The notes beneath the pieces were generated by a model. That model worked only from the letters and a program-made list of their open reading frames with translations. It searched no databases and was not told the DNA's origin. Both the position numbers and the translations under genes were made by a program. Shown piece by piece: positions 41,919 through 49,619 of a DNA stretch of 64,000 nucleotides. Position 1 is the first letter of the stretch. Every line of letters starts with the position of its first letter. The DNA comes from Shewanella algae (GTDB lineage: Bacteria > Pseudomonadota > Gammaproteobacteria > Enterobacterales > Shewanellaceae), in the NCBI RefSeq assembly GCF_009183365.2, contig NZ_CP068230.1, positions 3,935,001 to 3,999,000 of the forward strand, read 5' to 3'.

Positions 41919-43478
41919 TCAAGCCGCTGCCGATTCATCCTCTGAATGGCGGATCAGGTAGTCAAAGGCTCCCAGAGAGGCGGTTGCACCGCTACCCATG
42001 GCGATGATGATCTGCTTGTAGGCCGAGTTGGTCACGTCACCGGCGGCAAACACCCCTGGCAGTGAAGTCTGACCGCGTTCATCGACAATGATCTCACCGC
42101 GCGGAGTCAATTCCACAGTGCCGCGCAGCCATTCAGTGTTGGGCACCAGACCTATCTGCACAAAGATACCTGCCAGCGCAATATTATGCTGCTCGCCACT
42201 GGCTCTGTCTGTGTAGTTGAGCCCGATAACCCGACTGCCATCACCAAGGACTTCTGTCGTTTGCGCCTGGGTGATGATGGTGATGTTACCCATAGATTTA
42301 GCCTTGCGCTGCAGCACGTCATCGGCGCGCAATTTGCTGTCAAACTCGAGTACAGTCACATGCTCGACTATGTTGGCCAGATCGATAGCCGCCTCAATAC
42401 CCGAGTTACCACCGCCGATCACCGCAACCCGTTTACCCTTGAACAGCGGGCCATCACAGTGAGGGCAGTAAGCCACACCGCGGCCACGATATTCCTGTTC
42501 ACCGGGGACATTCATTTCCCGCCAGCGAGCTCCTGTGGCCAACAGGACAGTACGGCTCTTGAGTACGGCACCATTTTCCAGTTCTACTTCATAGAGACCA
42601 TTGCTGCCAAGGCGAACCGCCTTCTGGTTATCCATCACATCCACTTCATAGTCGCGAACATGCTCTTCCAGATTTGCCACCAACTTGGGGCCTTCAGTCG
42701 CCTTGACCGAAATAAAGTTTTCAATGCCCACGGTTTCGCTGACCTGGCCACCGAACTTGTCGGCCAACAGCCCAGTGCGCAGTCCCTTACGGGCGGCATA
42801 GATGGCGGCTGATGCCCCGGCAGGCCCGGCGCCAACCACCAGTACTTCGTAGGGCTTACGCTGGTTAAGGCTCTCGGCCTGGCGGGCAGAGGCATTGGTA
42901 TCCAGTTTATTGAGTATCTCTTTCAGGCTGATGCGGCCGGCAGAGAAAGGCTCGCCGTTCAGATAAACCGAAGGCACGGCCATGATGTTGCGCTGCTCAA
43001 CCTCATCCTGGAACAGGGCACCATCTATCATGGTATTGCTGATCCGCGGGTTGATCGCCGCCATCATATTGAGCGCCTGCACCACATCCGGGCAGTTCTG
43101 GCAGCTCAGAGAGACAAAAGTTTCAAAATGATATTCCCCTGGCAGGCTGCGGATCTGCTCGATCAGCTCGGCCTCCAGCTTGATGGGATGCCCACCTGTG
43201 TGCAGCAGAGCCAACACAAGTGAGGTAAATTCGTGCCCCATGGGCAAACCGGCAAAACGTATGTCAGAGCCCTTGATTGAGGTAACCTGCATCGCCGGGG
43301 TACGGGACAGTGACTGCTCGGTCACACTGACCAGGGAAGACAGCGAGGCAATATCCTGTGCCAGAGCCAACAGCTCTTTGGACTTTGGGCTTTCATCTGC
43401 AGATACGACAAGTTCAACTGGTTGCTTGAGGTTCTGCAGATAGGTTTGCAGTTGATTTTTCAGATTCGCATCCAACAT
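41919..43478 (-). CDS. ahpF: Alkyl hydroperoxide reductase subunit F
   Basis: FAD-dependent NADH:AhpC disulfide reductase, 519 residues. The N-terminal tandem thioredoxin domain carries its CxxC in VSLSCQNCPDVVQ. The thioredoxin reductase part has FAD motif VLVVGAGPAGASAAIYAARK, the catalytic YCPHCDGPLFKGKR and NAD motif VAVIGGGNSGIEAAIDLA. C-terminal FAD block VFAAGDVTNSAYKQIIIAMG. It lies 105 bases after ahpC, with a strong hairpin between them, and is followed by a terminator. Confidence 0.98.
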   Translation of the reverse strand: MLDANLKNQLQTYLQNLKQPVELVVSADESPKSKELLALAQDIASLSSLVSVTEQSLSRTPAMQVTSIKGSDIRFAGLPMGHEFTSLVLALLHTGGHPIKLEAELIEQIRSLPGEYHFETFVSLSCQNCPDVVQALNMMAAINPRISNTMIDGALFQDEVEQRNIMAVPSVYLNGEPFSAGRISLKEILNKLDTNASARQAESLNQRKPYEVLVVGAGPAGASAAIYAARKGLRTGLLADKFGGQVSETVGIENFISVKATEGPKLVANLEEHVRDYEVDVMDNQKAVRLGSNGLYEVELENGAVLKSRTVLLATGARWREMNVPGEQEYRGRGVAYCPHCDGPLFKGKRVAVIGGGNSGIEAAIDLANIVEHVTVLEFDSKLRADDVLQRKAKSMGNITIITQAQTTEVLGDGSRVIGLNYTDRASGEQHNIALAGIFVQIGLVPNTEWLRGTVELTPRGEIIVDERGQTSLPGVFAAGDVTNSAYKQIIIAMGSGATASLGAFDYLIRHSEDESAAA

Positions 43479-43528
43479 GATGACTCCAGAATCAGACTAA
43501 AGGAAAACAGAAATAGTGCGGGGAAAGA

Positions 43529-43562
43529 GGCTCCGAACCCTTGCAGGGGGAGGTTCGGAGCC
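43529..43562 (-). terminator. Intercistronic hairpin between ahpC and ahpF
   Basis: GGCTCCGAACC (43529-43539) and GGTTCGGAGCC (43552-43562) form an 11-bp perfect stem, on the minus strand followed by TCTTT. It likely attenuates ahpF or stabilises the ahpC 3' end, giving more AhpC than AhpF. Confidence 0.75.
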
Positions 43563-43582
43563 TTCTGGGTCAGACTGGCAGT

Positions 43583-44152
43583 TTAGATTTTGCCAACCAG
43601 GTCCAGAGAAGGAGCCAGAGTTTCGTCGCCTGGCTGCCACTTGGCTGGGCAAACTTCGCCGTCGTGAGTGGCAACATATTGAGCAGCTTGAATCTTACGA
43701 ACCAGCTCGCTGGCGCTACGTCCGATACCCAGGTCATGGATTTCAGCGACTTTGATTTCACCTTCAGGGTTGCTGACGAAAGTACCGCGCAGGGCAACAC
43801 CGTCTTCCTCAACCAGCACGCCGAAGTTACGGCTGATTGCGCCGGTTGGGTCACCTATCATTGGGAATTGGATCTTGTTGATGGTGTCGGAAGTATCGTG
43901 CCATGCCTTGTGAGTGAAGTGCTTGTCGGTAGACACAGAGTAAACTTCAACGCCCATGGCCTGCAGTTTTTCGTAGTGGTCAGCCATATCACCCAGTTCA
44001 GTTGGGCAAACGAAGGTAAAGTCGGCTGGATAGAAGAAAACTACAGACCACTTGCCCAGCAGATCCTGTTCGGTCAGCTCAACGAATTCACCTTTGTGGA
44101 AGGCGGTAGCTTTAAAGGGTTTGATTACAGAGTTGATGATTGACTGAGTCAT
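43583..44152 (-). CDS. ahpC: Alkyl hydroperoxide reductase subunit C (typical 2-Cys peroxiredoxin)
   Basis: Reduces H2O2, organic peroxides and peroxynitrite; recycled by AhpF. 189 residues. Peroxidatic Cys in ADFTFVCPTELGDMA, resolving Cys in HDGEVCPAKWQPGDE, plus the GGLG-like DPTGAISRNFGV segment. ATG 44152 with GGGAGCATACA upstream. First gene of ahpCF. Codon use is strongly biased as for a highly expressed gene. No clear OxyR site could be confirmed by eye in the upstream 140 bases. Confidence 0.98.
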   Translation of the reverse strand: MTQSIINSVIKPFKATAFHKGEFVELTEQDLLGKWSVVFFYPADFTFVCPTELGDMADHYEKLQAMGVEVYSVSTDKHFTHKAWHDTSDTINKIQFPMIGDPTGAISRNFGVLVEEDGVALRGTFVSNPEGEIKVAEIHDLGIGRSASELVRKIQAAQYVATHDGEVCPAKWQPGDETLAPSLDLVGKI

Positions 44153-44301
44153 TGTATGCTCCCATTTTCAGTTTGAATTGTCCGGGTCAACTTCATTGCT
44201 GCCCGTCGATGGAAGTCATATTAACCAAAGGGTTTAAAATAAGATAACGGATAAAAGCTGTTGCCTTAATCGGTTTTTCAGAGGAACTTGTGTCGGGAGC
44301 G

Positions 44302-44323
44302 AAAAAAGCGATTACCCTTCGCT
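44302..44323 (-). terminator. Terminator of the leucyl aminopeptidase gene
   Basis: On the minus strand AGCGA-AGGGTAA-TCGCTTTTTTCG, nested in a longer GGGAGCG/CGCTCCC pairing; 20-40 bases after the stop. Confidence 0.7.
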
Positions 44324-44341
44324 CCCGGGCAAGTTATTGAT

Positions 44342-45880
44342 CTATTGGTTCTCACTGAACTTATGCTGTTCCAACCAATGGCTCAGCAGGCGTACACCAT
44401 AACCGGTAGCACCGGCCGGAGCCAGTTGAGTGTCGCTCCTGACCAGGGCATTACCGGCAATGTCCAGATGAGCCCAGGGTTGATCACCGGCAAAACGCTT
44501 GAGAAACATCGCCGCCGAAGAAGCTCCGGCGCTGCCTTCACGGCCTGTGTTGGTTAAATCCGCTATGCTGGAATGCAGCTCTTCGCCGTAGGCCGGATCC
44601 AGCGGCAGACGCCACAGCTTTTCCCCCACCTGCTGTCCCGCGTATGTCAGTTGCTGCACCAAAGGTTCCGAGTCACTGAACAGGCCGGCATACTCCACCC
44701 CTAGGGCACGCACCTTGGACCCTGTGAGGGTCGCCACATCCACTATCACTTGTGGTTGGTATTTCTCGCGGGCATACCAAAGACCGTCGGCCAGCACCAG
44801 GCGTCCTTCAGCGTCGGTATTGAGGACTTCAACCGTCAGCCCCTGGGCAGTCTTGATCACATCCCCCGGGATCATTGCACGACCCGAGACCATGTTTTCC
44901 GCCAGCGGCATGATACCCACCAGATTAACCGGCGCCTTGGAGGCGGCCATCGCCTTGACCGTTCCCAACACTGTGGCGGCGCCGGCCATATCTGACTTCA
45001 TCCGCGCAATCGAAGTGCCGGTCGCCTTGATGTTATAGCCGCCTGAGTCAAAGGTAATCCCCTTCCCCACCAGCGCCACCGGAGCATCATCACTGCCCTG
45101 CCAGTGCGCGACTACCAGCCTTGGGCCTCGCTCGCTGCCTTTGCCCACGGCCAGCAACGCGCCCATATTGAGTTTGGCCAGTTCTTTGGGTTCCAACACC
45201 TTGATCTTGACGCCAAGACGCTTGAGTTCCTTGGCCGCATCGGCAAAGGACTCGGGATAGAGTTCGGCGGCCGGTTTGTTGGTCAGATCCCGCGCCAGCG
45301 CCACCCCATCGGCAATCGCTGCCGACTTGAGGTGATTGGTCTCGGCTACCTTGGGCTCGGCGACCGCAAAATGGTACTGTTTTTCGGTACGCGGCTTGGC
45401 CGTGAAGTCACGATAGCGGTAGCTGGCCAGGGAAATCCCCTGGGTCAATTCTGCGATAAATCCCTGGCTATTTGGGATATCAGCGGCCCATACCGCCACC
45501 TTGGGTTGTTTGACGGCTTCCAGGTGATTTGACAGCTTGCCCCCCAGCAAGGCTGTCTCCCCCGGCGTCAGTTCAGCATCCCCAAGCCCAAGCAGCAGCA
45601 GGCGCTCTGCTTGGGTACCAATGGGGGCCAGCAATTCGAGCAGCTCGCCCTCCTGGCCTTTGAAGTTGGCGGCCGCAATGGCGCGCTGCAGTTGTTTGCG
45701 GGTATCCGCCTGCAATCCGGCGGCCGAGTATAGGGTGCCATCCTGATGCTGGAACATCACCAAGGTGTTGGCCGGGGCGACTTGAGTGGCAAACTCATAC
45801 TGTTCGGCCTGTGTCGTCCCAGCGCCCATAAGGCAGGATAGGGTCAGAAGTTTTACTGCTAATCTTTTGTTTTTATTCAT
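44342..45880 (-). CDS. Exported leucyl aminopeptidase (M17 family)
   Basis: Dinuclear-metal aminopeptidase of 512 residues that removes N-terminal residues from peptides. Unlike the cytosolic PepA, it has a signal peptide (MNKNKRLAVKLLTLSCLMGA, cleavage near TTQA-EQYEF), so it should be periplasmic or secreted. M17 marks: LVGKGITFDSGGYNIK, MKSDMAGAATVLG, and the signature VLNTDAEGRLVLADGLWYA with metal ligands and catalytic Arg. C-terminal WAHLDIAGNALVRSD matches the WxHxDxAG motif. Monocistronic. Together with the S9 peptidase and the subtilase it gives the window three exported peptidases. Confidence 0.93.
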   Translation of the reverse strand: MNKNKRLAVKLLTLSCLMGAGTTQAEQYEFATQVAPANTLVMFQHQDGTLYSAAGLQADTRKQLQRAIAAANFKGQEGELLELLAPIGTQAERLLLLGLGDAELTPGETALLGGKLSNHLEAVKQPKVAVWAADIPNSQGFIAELTQGISLASYRYRDFTAKPRTEKQYHFAVAEPKVAETNHLKSAAIADGVALARDLTNKPAAELYPESFADAAKELKRLGVKIKVLEPKELAKLNMGALLAVGKGSERGPRLVVAHWQGSDDAPVALVGKGITFDSGGYNIKATGTSIARMKSDMAGAATVLGTVKAMAASKAPVNLVGIMPLAENMVSGRAMIPGDVIKTAQGLTVEVLNTDAEGRLVLADGLWYAREKYQPQVIVDVATLTGSKVRALGVEYAGLFSDSEPLVQQLTYAGQQVGEKLWRLPLDPAYGEELHSSIADLTNTGREGSAGASSAAMFLKRFAGDQPWAHLDIAGNALVRSDTQLAPAGATGYGVRLLSHWLEQHKFSENQ

Positions 45881-45969
45881 TTGTACTGCTTATCATTATT
45901 GAGGGGCAGACAAATATAACATCAGGGCTTTTACGGACTAGTGCCCTTAACAATCCCTTACAAATTAGC

Positions 45970-46713
45970 CTACTGCCAGAGTTCGAAGCGACTGAGAGAG
46001 CGGCCGAGATCGCAGTCCAGCACAGCAGACAAGCCGGCGGCGCCCTGTTTGAGCCCGGCACTGGTAAAGTTTTTCGGTGTCCTTGAGGCAAACACTACCC
46101 AGTTGCCGCCCCCCGTGAGGCAGGCCCGCACATCGGGGAAATGTTGCTGCAGGCGAGCCAGCAGGCCTCTGTCCTGACTGTGCTCTTTCCAGCAGTTGAG
46201 CACCAGCAAACCTTCACTCTTGAGCAGTGCCAGGCTCTGCTCGATAAAGGCTTGGCTCAGCTGACCGGCATCCACCCCTTCAGAGCCGTAGAGATCGGCG
46301 AAGATAATATCTACCTTCTTGTGCTCGGCACTGGCCAGAAACTGATTGGCATCCTGATTGATAAGGTTCAGCTTTTTCGACAGTGGCAGTTGAAAATGGC
46401 TCTTGGCCAACTGCAGCACCAGGGGGCGCAACTCAACCGCGGTCAGCTTGATAGCGGCATCAAAATGCCTCAGAGCATGCACCAAGGCGCCGCCGCCCAA
46501 CCCCAAAATGATGGCACTCTTGGGTTTGAGGTACAAAAGCGCCAGCAGCATGGCCTGCACATAGGTGTGCTGCGGTACATGGGGGGCCTTTTTCAACAGT
46601 TTGCTCTGCTCGTCGTGTTCGCCGAAGGCCAAGATCCGACAGTCGCCATCATCGAGGACAGCGACGCTGCCCCATTCATCCTGTTGCTGCACTAAGGTGC
46701 GATAATCTGCCAT
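45970..46713 (-). CDS. Spermidine synthase-like methyltransferase-fold protein
   Basis: 247 residues from ATG 46713 (MADYRTLVQQQDEWGSVAVL); the open frame runs on to 46887 but without conserved sequence. Rossmann fold motifs: SAIILGLGGGALVHALRHFD, LTAVELRPLVLQLAKSHF, VDIIFADLYGSEG. These match the SpeE-like family lacking the polyamine-binding N-terminal domain; catalytic aspartates of true SpeE are only partly present, so the substrate may not be putrescine. Divergent from the MscS-like gene. Confidence 0.8.
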   Translation of the reverse strand: MADYRTLVQQQDEWGSVAVLDDGDCRILAFGEHDEQSKLLKKAPHVPQHTYVQAMLLALLYLKPKSAIILGLGGGALVHALRHFDAAIKLTAVELRPLVLQLAKSHFQLPLSKKLNLINQDANQFLASAEHKKVDIIFADLYGSEGVDAGQLSQAFIEQSLALLKSEGLLVLNCWKEHSQDRGLLARLQQHFPDVRACLTGGGNWVVFASRTPKNFTSAGLKQGAAGLSAVLDCDLGRSLSRFELWQ

Positions 46714-46806
46714 GCTTGAATAATTCTCGGTTGGGGAGTTTATCCCCTGTGACAAAGTCGCTAGTATGCCAGCAAATGCCTTATTTCTCACAGAAGCATA
46801 CGCCAT

Positions 46807-47352
46807 ATGACTCACAATATTCTGATTGCCTGCCTCTATCTCGGGGTGTTTTTCTTTCTGCAGCGGGCGCTGAAAAATGCGGTGCAAACCCTGGCGGACA
46901 AGAAACAGGTCAGCGCCGCCCGTACCAGCCTGGTGACCCGCTTTATCAGCTATCTGTTGTTCTTTGTCACTCTGTCGTTGATGGCCGTTTCTCTGGGACT
47001 CGGCTATCAGGAGGTTTCACTGTTCGTGTCTTCGGCATTTGCCGTGCTGGGGGTGGCTTTGGTGGCCCAGTGGTCGATACTGAGTAACCTCACCGCCGGG
47101 GTGCTGATCTTTTTTGTGTTTCCCTACAAAGTCGGTGAGCGGATCAAAGTCGTCGACAAGGATGAAGATATTACCGGGGTATTGTTGGAAGTGGGGCTGT
47201 TCCACGTGCTTATCCGCCGCGACAACGGCGATACTGTTACCTACCCCAACAACCTGATACTGCAAAAAGCCGTGCTGAAGCTGGCACCCAGCAATGCCTC
47301 GGCGCCGCAGGCACAAGAGACAGAGCCGGAGCAACTGACCAAGCAGGACTAA
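46807..47352 (+). CDS. Small mechanosensitive-channel (MscS) family protein
   Basis: 181 residues. Three hydrophobic segments (about 5-20, 45-62, 70-98), the last being the pore-lining type helix SSAFAVLGVALVAQWSILSN, followed by the beta domain IFFVFPYKVGERIKVVDKDE and GDTVTYPNNLILQKAV (the YPN block of MscS). Shorter than E. coli MscS (286): most of the C-terminal alpha/beta vestibule is missing, and the tail is acidic/Gln-rich. Possibly an osmotic safety valve or a solute channel. Its stop overlaps that of the convergent dienelactone hydrolase gene by four bases. Confidence 0.85.
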   Translation: MTHNILIACLYLGVFFFLQRALKNAVQTLADKKQVSAARTSLVTRFISYLLFFVTLSLMAVSLGLGYQEVSLFVSSAFAVLGVALVAQWSILSNLTAGVLIFFVFPYKVGERIKVVDKDEDITGVLLEVGLFHVLIRRDNGDTVTYPNNLILQKAVLKLAPSNASAPQAQETEPEQLTKQD

Positions 47353-48086
47353 TTTAGCCTGCGCTGAAACAGCGCCAGCGCCTGCTGATACATCTGCAGT
47401 GCCAATGCCGGGTCATAACGGGGATCGCCATCCCTCATAAAGGCGTGCTGGGCATTGAGCTCCTGCCAGCTGTATAAGGTCTGGCATTGCTCCAGCCTTT
47501 GCTGGATGAGACGGCGCCCTTCACTCGGCACATGGGGGTCCTGCTTGCCCCAGATCATCATCAACTCGGCGCGAATATCCCGGCAGCGGCTCAGAGAGTC
47601 ATTCCCCGGCGCACTCGGGATAGCTCCGCTGTGAATATCTGTGGCATAGAGACAAAATGCCGCTGCTATGTCGGGGTTAAGGGCGGCGCGAAATGCCAGG
47701 TGACCGCCAACGCAGACGCCCATGGCACCTATCCGGCCACGGCTCCAGGGCTGAGCCCGAATAAAATCCACCAACGCCTGAGTATCATTATCGTGGGCTT
47801 CCAATGGCTTGCTCAGCTTATCGCTGTTGCCTTTGTCCTTGCCACTGTCATCATAGCCAAGCACAGTGCCCGGCAGATTGAGCTCGTGGAAAATCTCCGG
47901 CACCAATACCACAAAGCCGTGACCGGCCAGCATACAAGCCATGCGGCTTATGGGTGCGGTTTCCTGAAAGATTTCCGAGTAAAAAATGATGGCGGGAAAA
48001 CAACCCTCGCTATCGGGACGATAGACCCGGGTTTGCATGCTGCCGCTTGCCGTCGGCAGTTGATGAAGACTCTGTGTAACCAGCAT
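47349..48086 (-). CDS. Dienelactone hydrolase family protein
   Basis: Alpha/beta hydrolase of 245 residues. The nucleophile is Cys in RIGAMGVCVGGHLAF (GxCxGG), as in dienelactone hydrolases, with Asp in MMIWGKQDPHVP and His in ELNAQHAFMRDGDPR. No signal peptide, so cytosolic. It probably hydrolyses lactones or esters; no aromatic degradation genes lie nearby, so the physiological substrate is unknown. ATG 48086 follows ATAGGGAGGTGTC, a very strong ribosome-binding site. Confidence 0.9.
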   Translation of the reverse strand: MLVTQSLHQLPTASGSMQTRVYRPDSEGCFPAIIFYSEIFQETAPISRMACMLAGHGFVVLVPEIFHELNLPGTVLGYDDSGKDKGNSDKLSKPLEAHDNDTQALVDFIRAQPWSRGRIGAMGVCVGGHLAFRAALNPDIAAAFCLYATDIHSGAIPSAPGNDSLSRCRDIRAELMMIWGKQDPHVPSEGRRLIQQRLEQCQTLYSWQELNAQHAFMRDGDPRYDPALALQMYQQALALFQRRLN

Positions 48087-48105
48087 GACACCTCCCTATG
48101 AGCAT

Positions 48106-48143
48106 CTCCCCGATGCGGTAACCTCAATCTAGCAATCGGGGAG
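48106..48143. other. Inverted repeat upstream of the dienelactone hydrolase gene
   Basis: CTCCCCGAT (48106-48114) and ATCGGGGAG (48135-48143), 20-bp spacer. It could be an operator for the hydrolase gene or a weak terminator for ldhA read-through; there is no T-run. Confidence 0.35.
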
Positions 48144-48166
48144 TCGGGTGTCAGTATTTATCTTTA

Positions 48167-48432
48167 GGGAAGGTGCGAATAAGTCCTCGTGGCACTCTGG
48201 CTTGCACAGCAATTGGCGTTCAAGGCATCTGACTGAAGGCATGCCGGGGCCTGTCGAAGTCGGATAACGCAGAAAGCCGGTTGCTGTGAAAGCCCCAAAG
48301 GGCGTGGCTTACAAACCTGTCTGCTGTGTTGTGCTTCTTGCAAAGGACTAAGGCCATTTGCTACGAACCACGCCTTGCATCCAGGCCTGTAAGCCGACGC
48401 AGAGCACACATGGGACTTGTTCGCACCTTCCT
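48167..48432. mobile_element. MITE-like palindromic repeat, full copy B
   Basis: 266 bp, same length as copy A and roughly 95% alike by eye, in opposite orientation. Ends GGGAAGGTGCGAATAAGTCC and GACTTGTTCGCACCTTCCT; TA outside both ends (48165-48166, 48433-48434). The right edge is fused to the ldhA stop codon: the last A of TAA is the first base of the element on the minus strand. Small ORFs inside are not real genes. Confidence 0.87.
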
Positions 48433-49421
48433 TAGAAAAGCTCGTTACCCGAACGCTCACCGCTGAGGAGTTTCTGTACATTGGACAGTGTGGTGTGGGC
48501 GATGGCGCCCAAGGCCTCTTCGGTCAAAAACGCCTGGTGACCGGTAAAGATCACATTGTGGCAAGCCGATAAACGCCGGAATACATCGTCCTGGATCACT
48601 TCGTTGGACTTATCTTCAAAGAACAGCTCTTTCTCGTTCTCATACACGTCCAACCCCAACGAACCTATCTGTCCGAGCTTGAGCGCTTCCATGGCATCTA
48701 TGGCGTTGAGCAAGCCGCCACGACTGGTGTTAATCACCATCATGCCTGGCTTCATCTTGGCAAAGCTGTCTGCGTTGAGCAGATGGCGGTTTTCCGCCGT
48801 CAGCGGGCAATGAAGACTGATGATATCGCTCTGTTGGTACATCTCATCCAGTGTGACATAGCAAGCCCCCAGCGCCTCTACTTGCGGATTGGGATAAGGG
48901 TCAAACGCCAGTACTTTACAGCCAAAGCCCAGCAAGACCTTGATGGTAGCGATACCGATTTTCCCTGTGCCGACCACGCCCACGGTCTTACCGAACATGT
49001 TGAAGCCCACCAACCCTTCGAGAGAGAAGTTGGCATCCCGGGTGCGTTGATACGCCTTATGGATCTTGCGGTTCAGGGTCAACATCAGGGCGACCGTATG
49101 TTCGGCCACAGATTCTGGAGAGTAAGCAGGGACATTGACAACATTCATTCCCAGACGCTTGGCCGCATCCAGGTCGACATTATTAAAGCCTGCACAGCGC
49201 ATGGCGATGATCCGGGTGCCGTTGACGGCCAGTTCTGTCAGCACCTCGTCATTGAGTTCGTCGTTGACGAAGGCGCAGATCACTTCGAATCCGTAAGCCA
49301 GTTTCACTGTTTGCATGCAAAGGCGCACGTCGAAGTACTCTATTTGAGCCCCAAAGGCCTCGTTGGTACGGTTGAAATGCTGCATGTCGTAACGCTTGGC
49401 GCTGAAAAAACCTATCTTCAT
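48432..49421 (-). CDS. ldhA: D-lactate dehydrogenase (fermentative, NADH-dependent)
   Basis: Reduces pyruvate to D-lactate in the cytosol, 329 residues, E. coli LdhA-like. NAD site VGVVGTGKIGIATIKVL; catalytic Arg in NTSRGGLLN, Glu in LGLDVYENEKELFFED, His in VIFTGHQAFLTEEAL; N-terminal MKIGFFSAKRYDMQHFN is typical. It ends NELF then TAA, where the TA is the target dinucleotide of the adjacent repeat and the final A belongs to the repeat. The protein keeps the usual length, so insertion did not change the end. Monocistronic; terminator probably provided by the repeat. Confidence 0.96.
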   Translation of the reverse strand: MKIGFFSAKRYDMQHFNRTNEAFGAQIEYFDVRLCMQTVKLAYGFEVICAFVNDELNDEVLTELAVNGTRIIAMRCAGFNNVDLDAAKRLGMNVVNVPAYSPESVAEHTVALMLTLNRKIHKAYQRTRDANFSLEGLVGFNMFGKTVGVVGTGKIGIATIKVLLGFGCKVLAFDPYPNPQVEALGACYVTLDEMYQQSDIISLHCPLTAENRHLLNADSFAKMKPGMMVINTSRGGLLNAIDAMEALKLGQIGSLGLDVYENEKELFFEDKSNEVIQDDVFRRLSACHNVIFTGHQAFLTEEALGAIAHTTLSNVQKLLSGERSGNELF

Positions 49422-49536
49422 GCTGTTTATGACCCGGTAATTGGAATGATAGCTAAAAGTGTAAGTGAATTACCTAAACTTGTCTTTGCCTGGCACAGAC
49501 AATCTCACCGGAAACATGATGCAGCGCAACAAAAAG

Positions 49537-49568
49537 AAAAAAGCGGACTCCTGACAGTCCGCTTTTTT
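49537..49568 (-). terminator. Terminator of fccA
   Basis: AAAAAAGCGGACT, loop, AGTCCGCTTTTTT. On the minus strand it follows the fccA stop by about 50 bases; two smaller hairpins (GGGGC/GCCCC and CTCCG/CGGAG) lie between. Confidence 0.88.
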
Positions 49569-49619
49569 GATGAGGGGCTCAAGCGCCCCGACTCCGTGCT
49601 ATCGGAGAATTAGTTTGGC

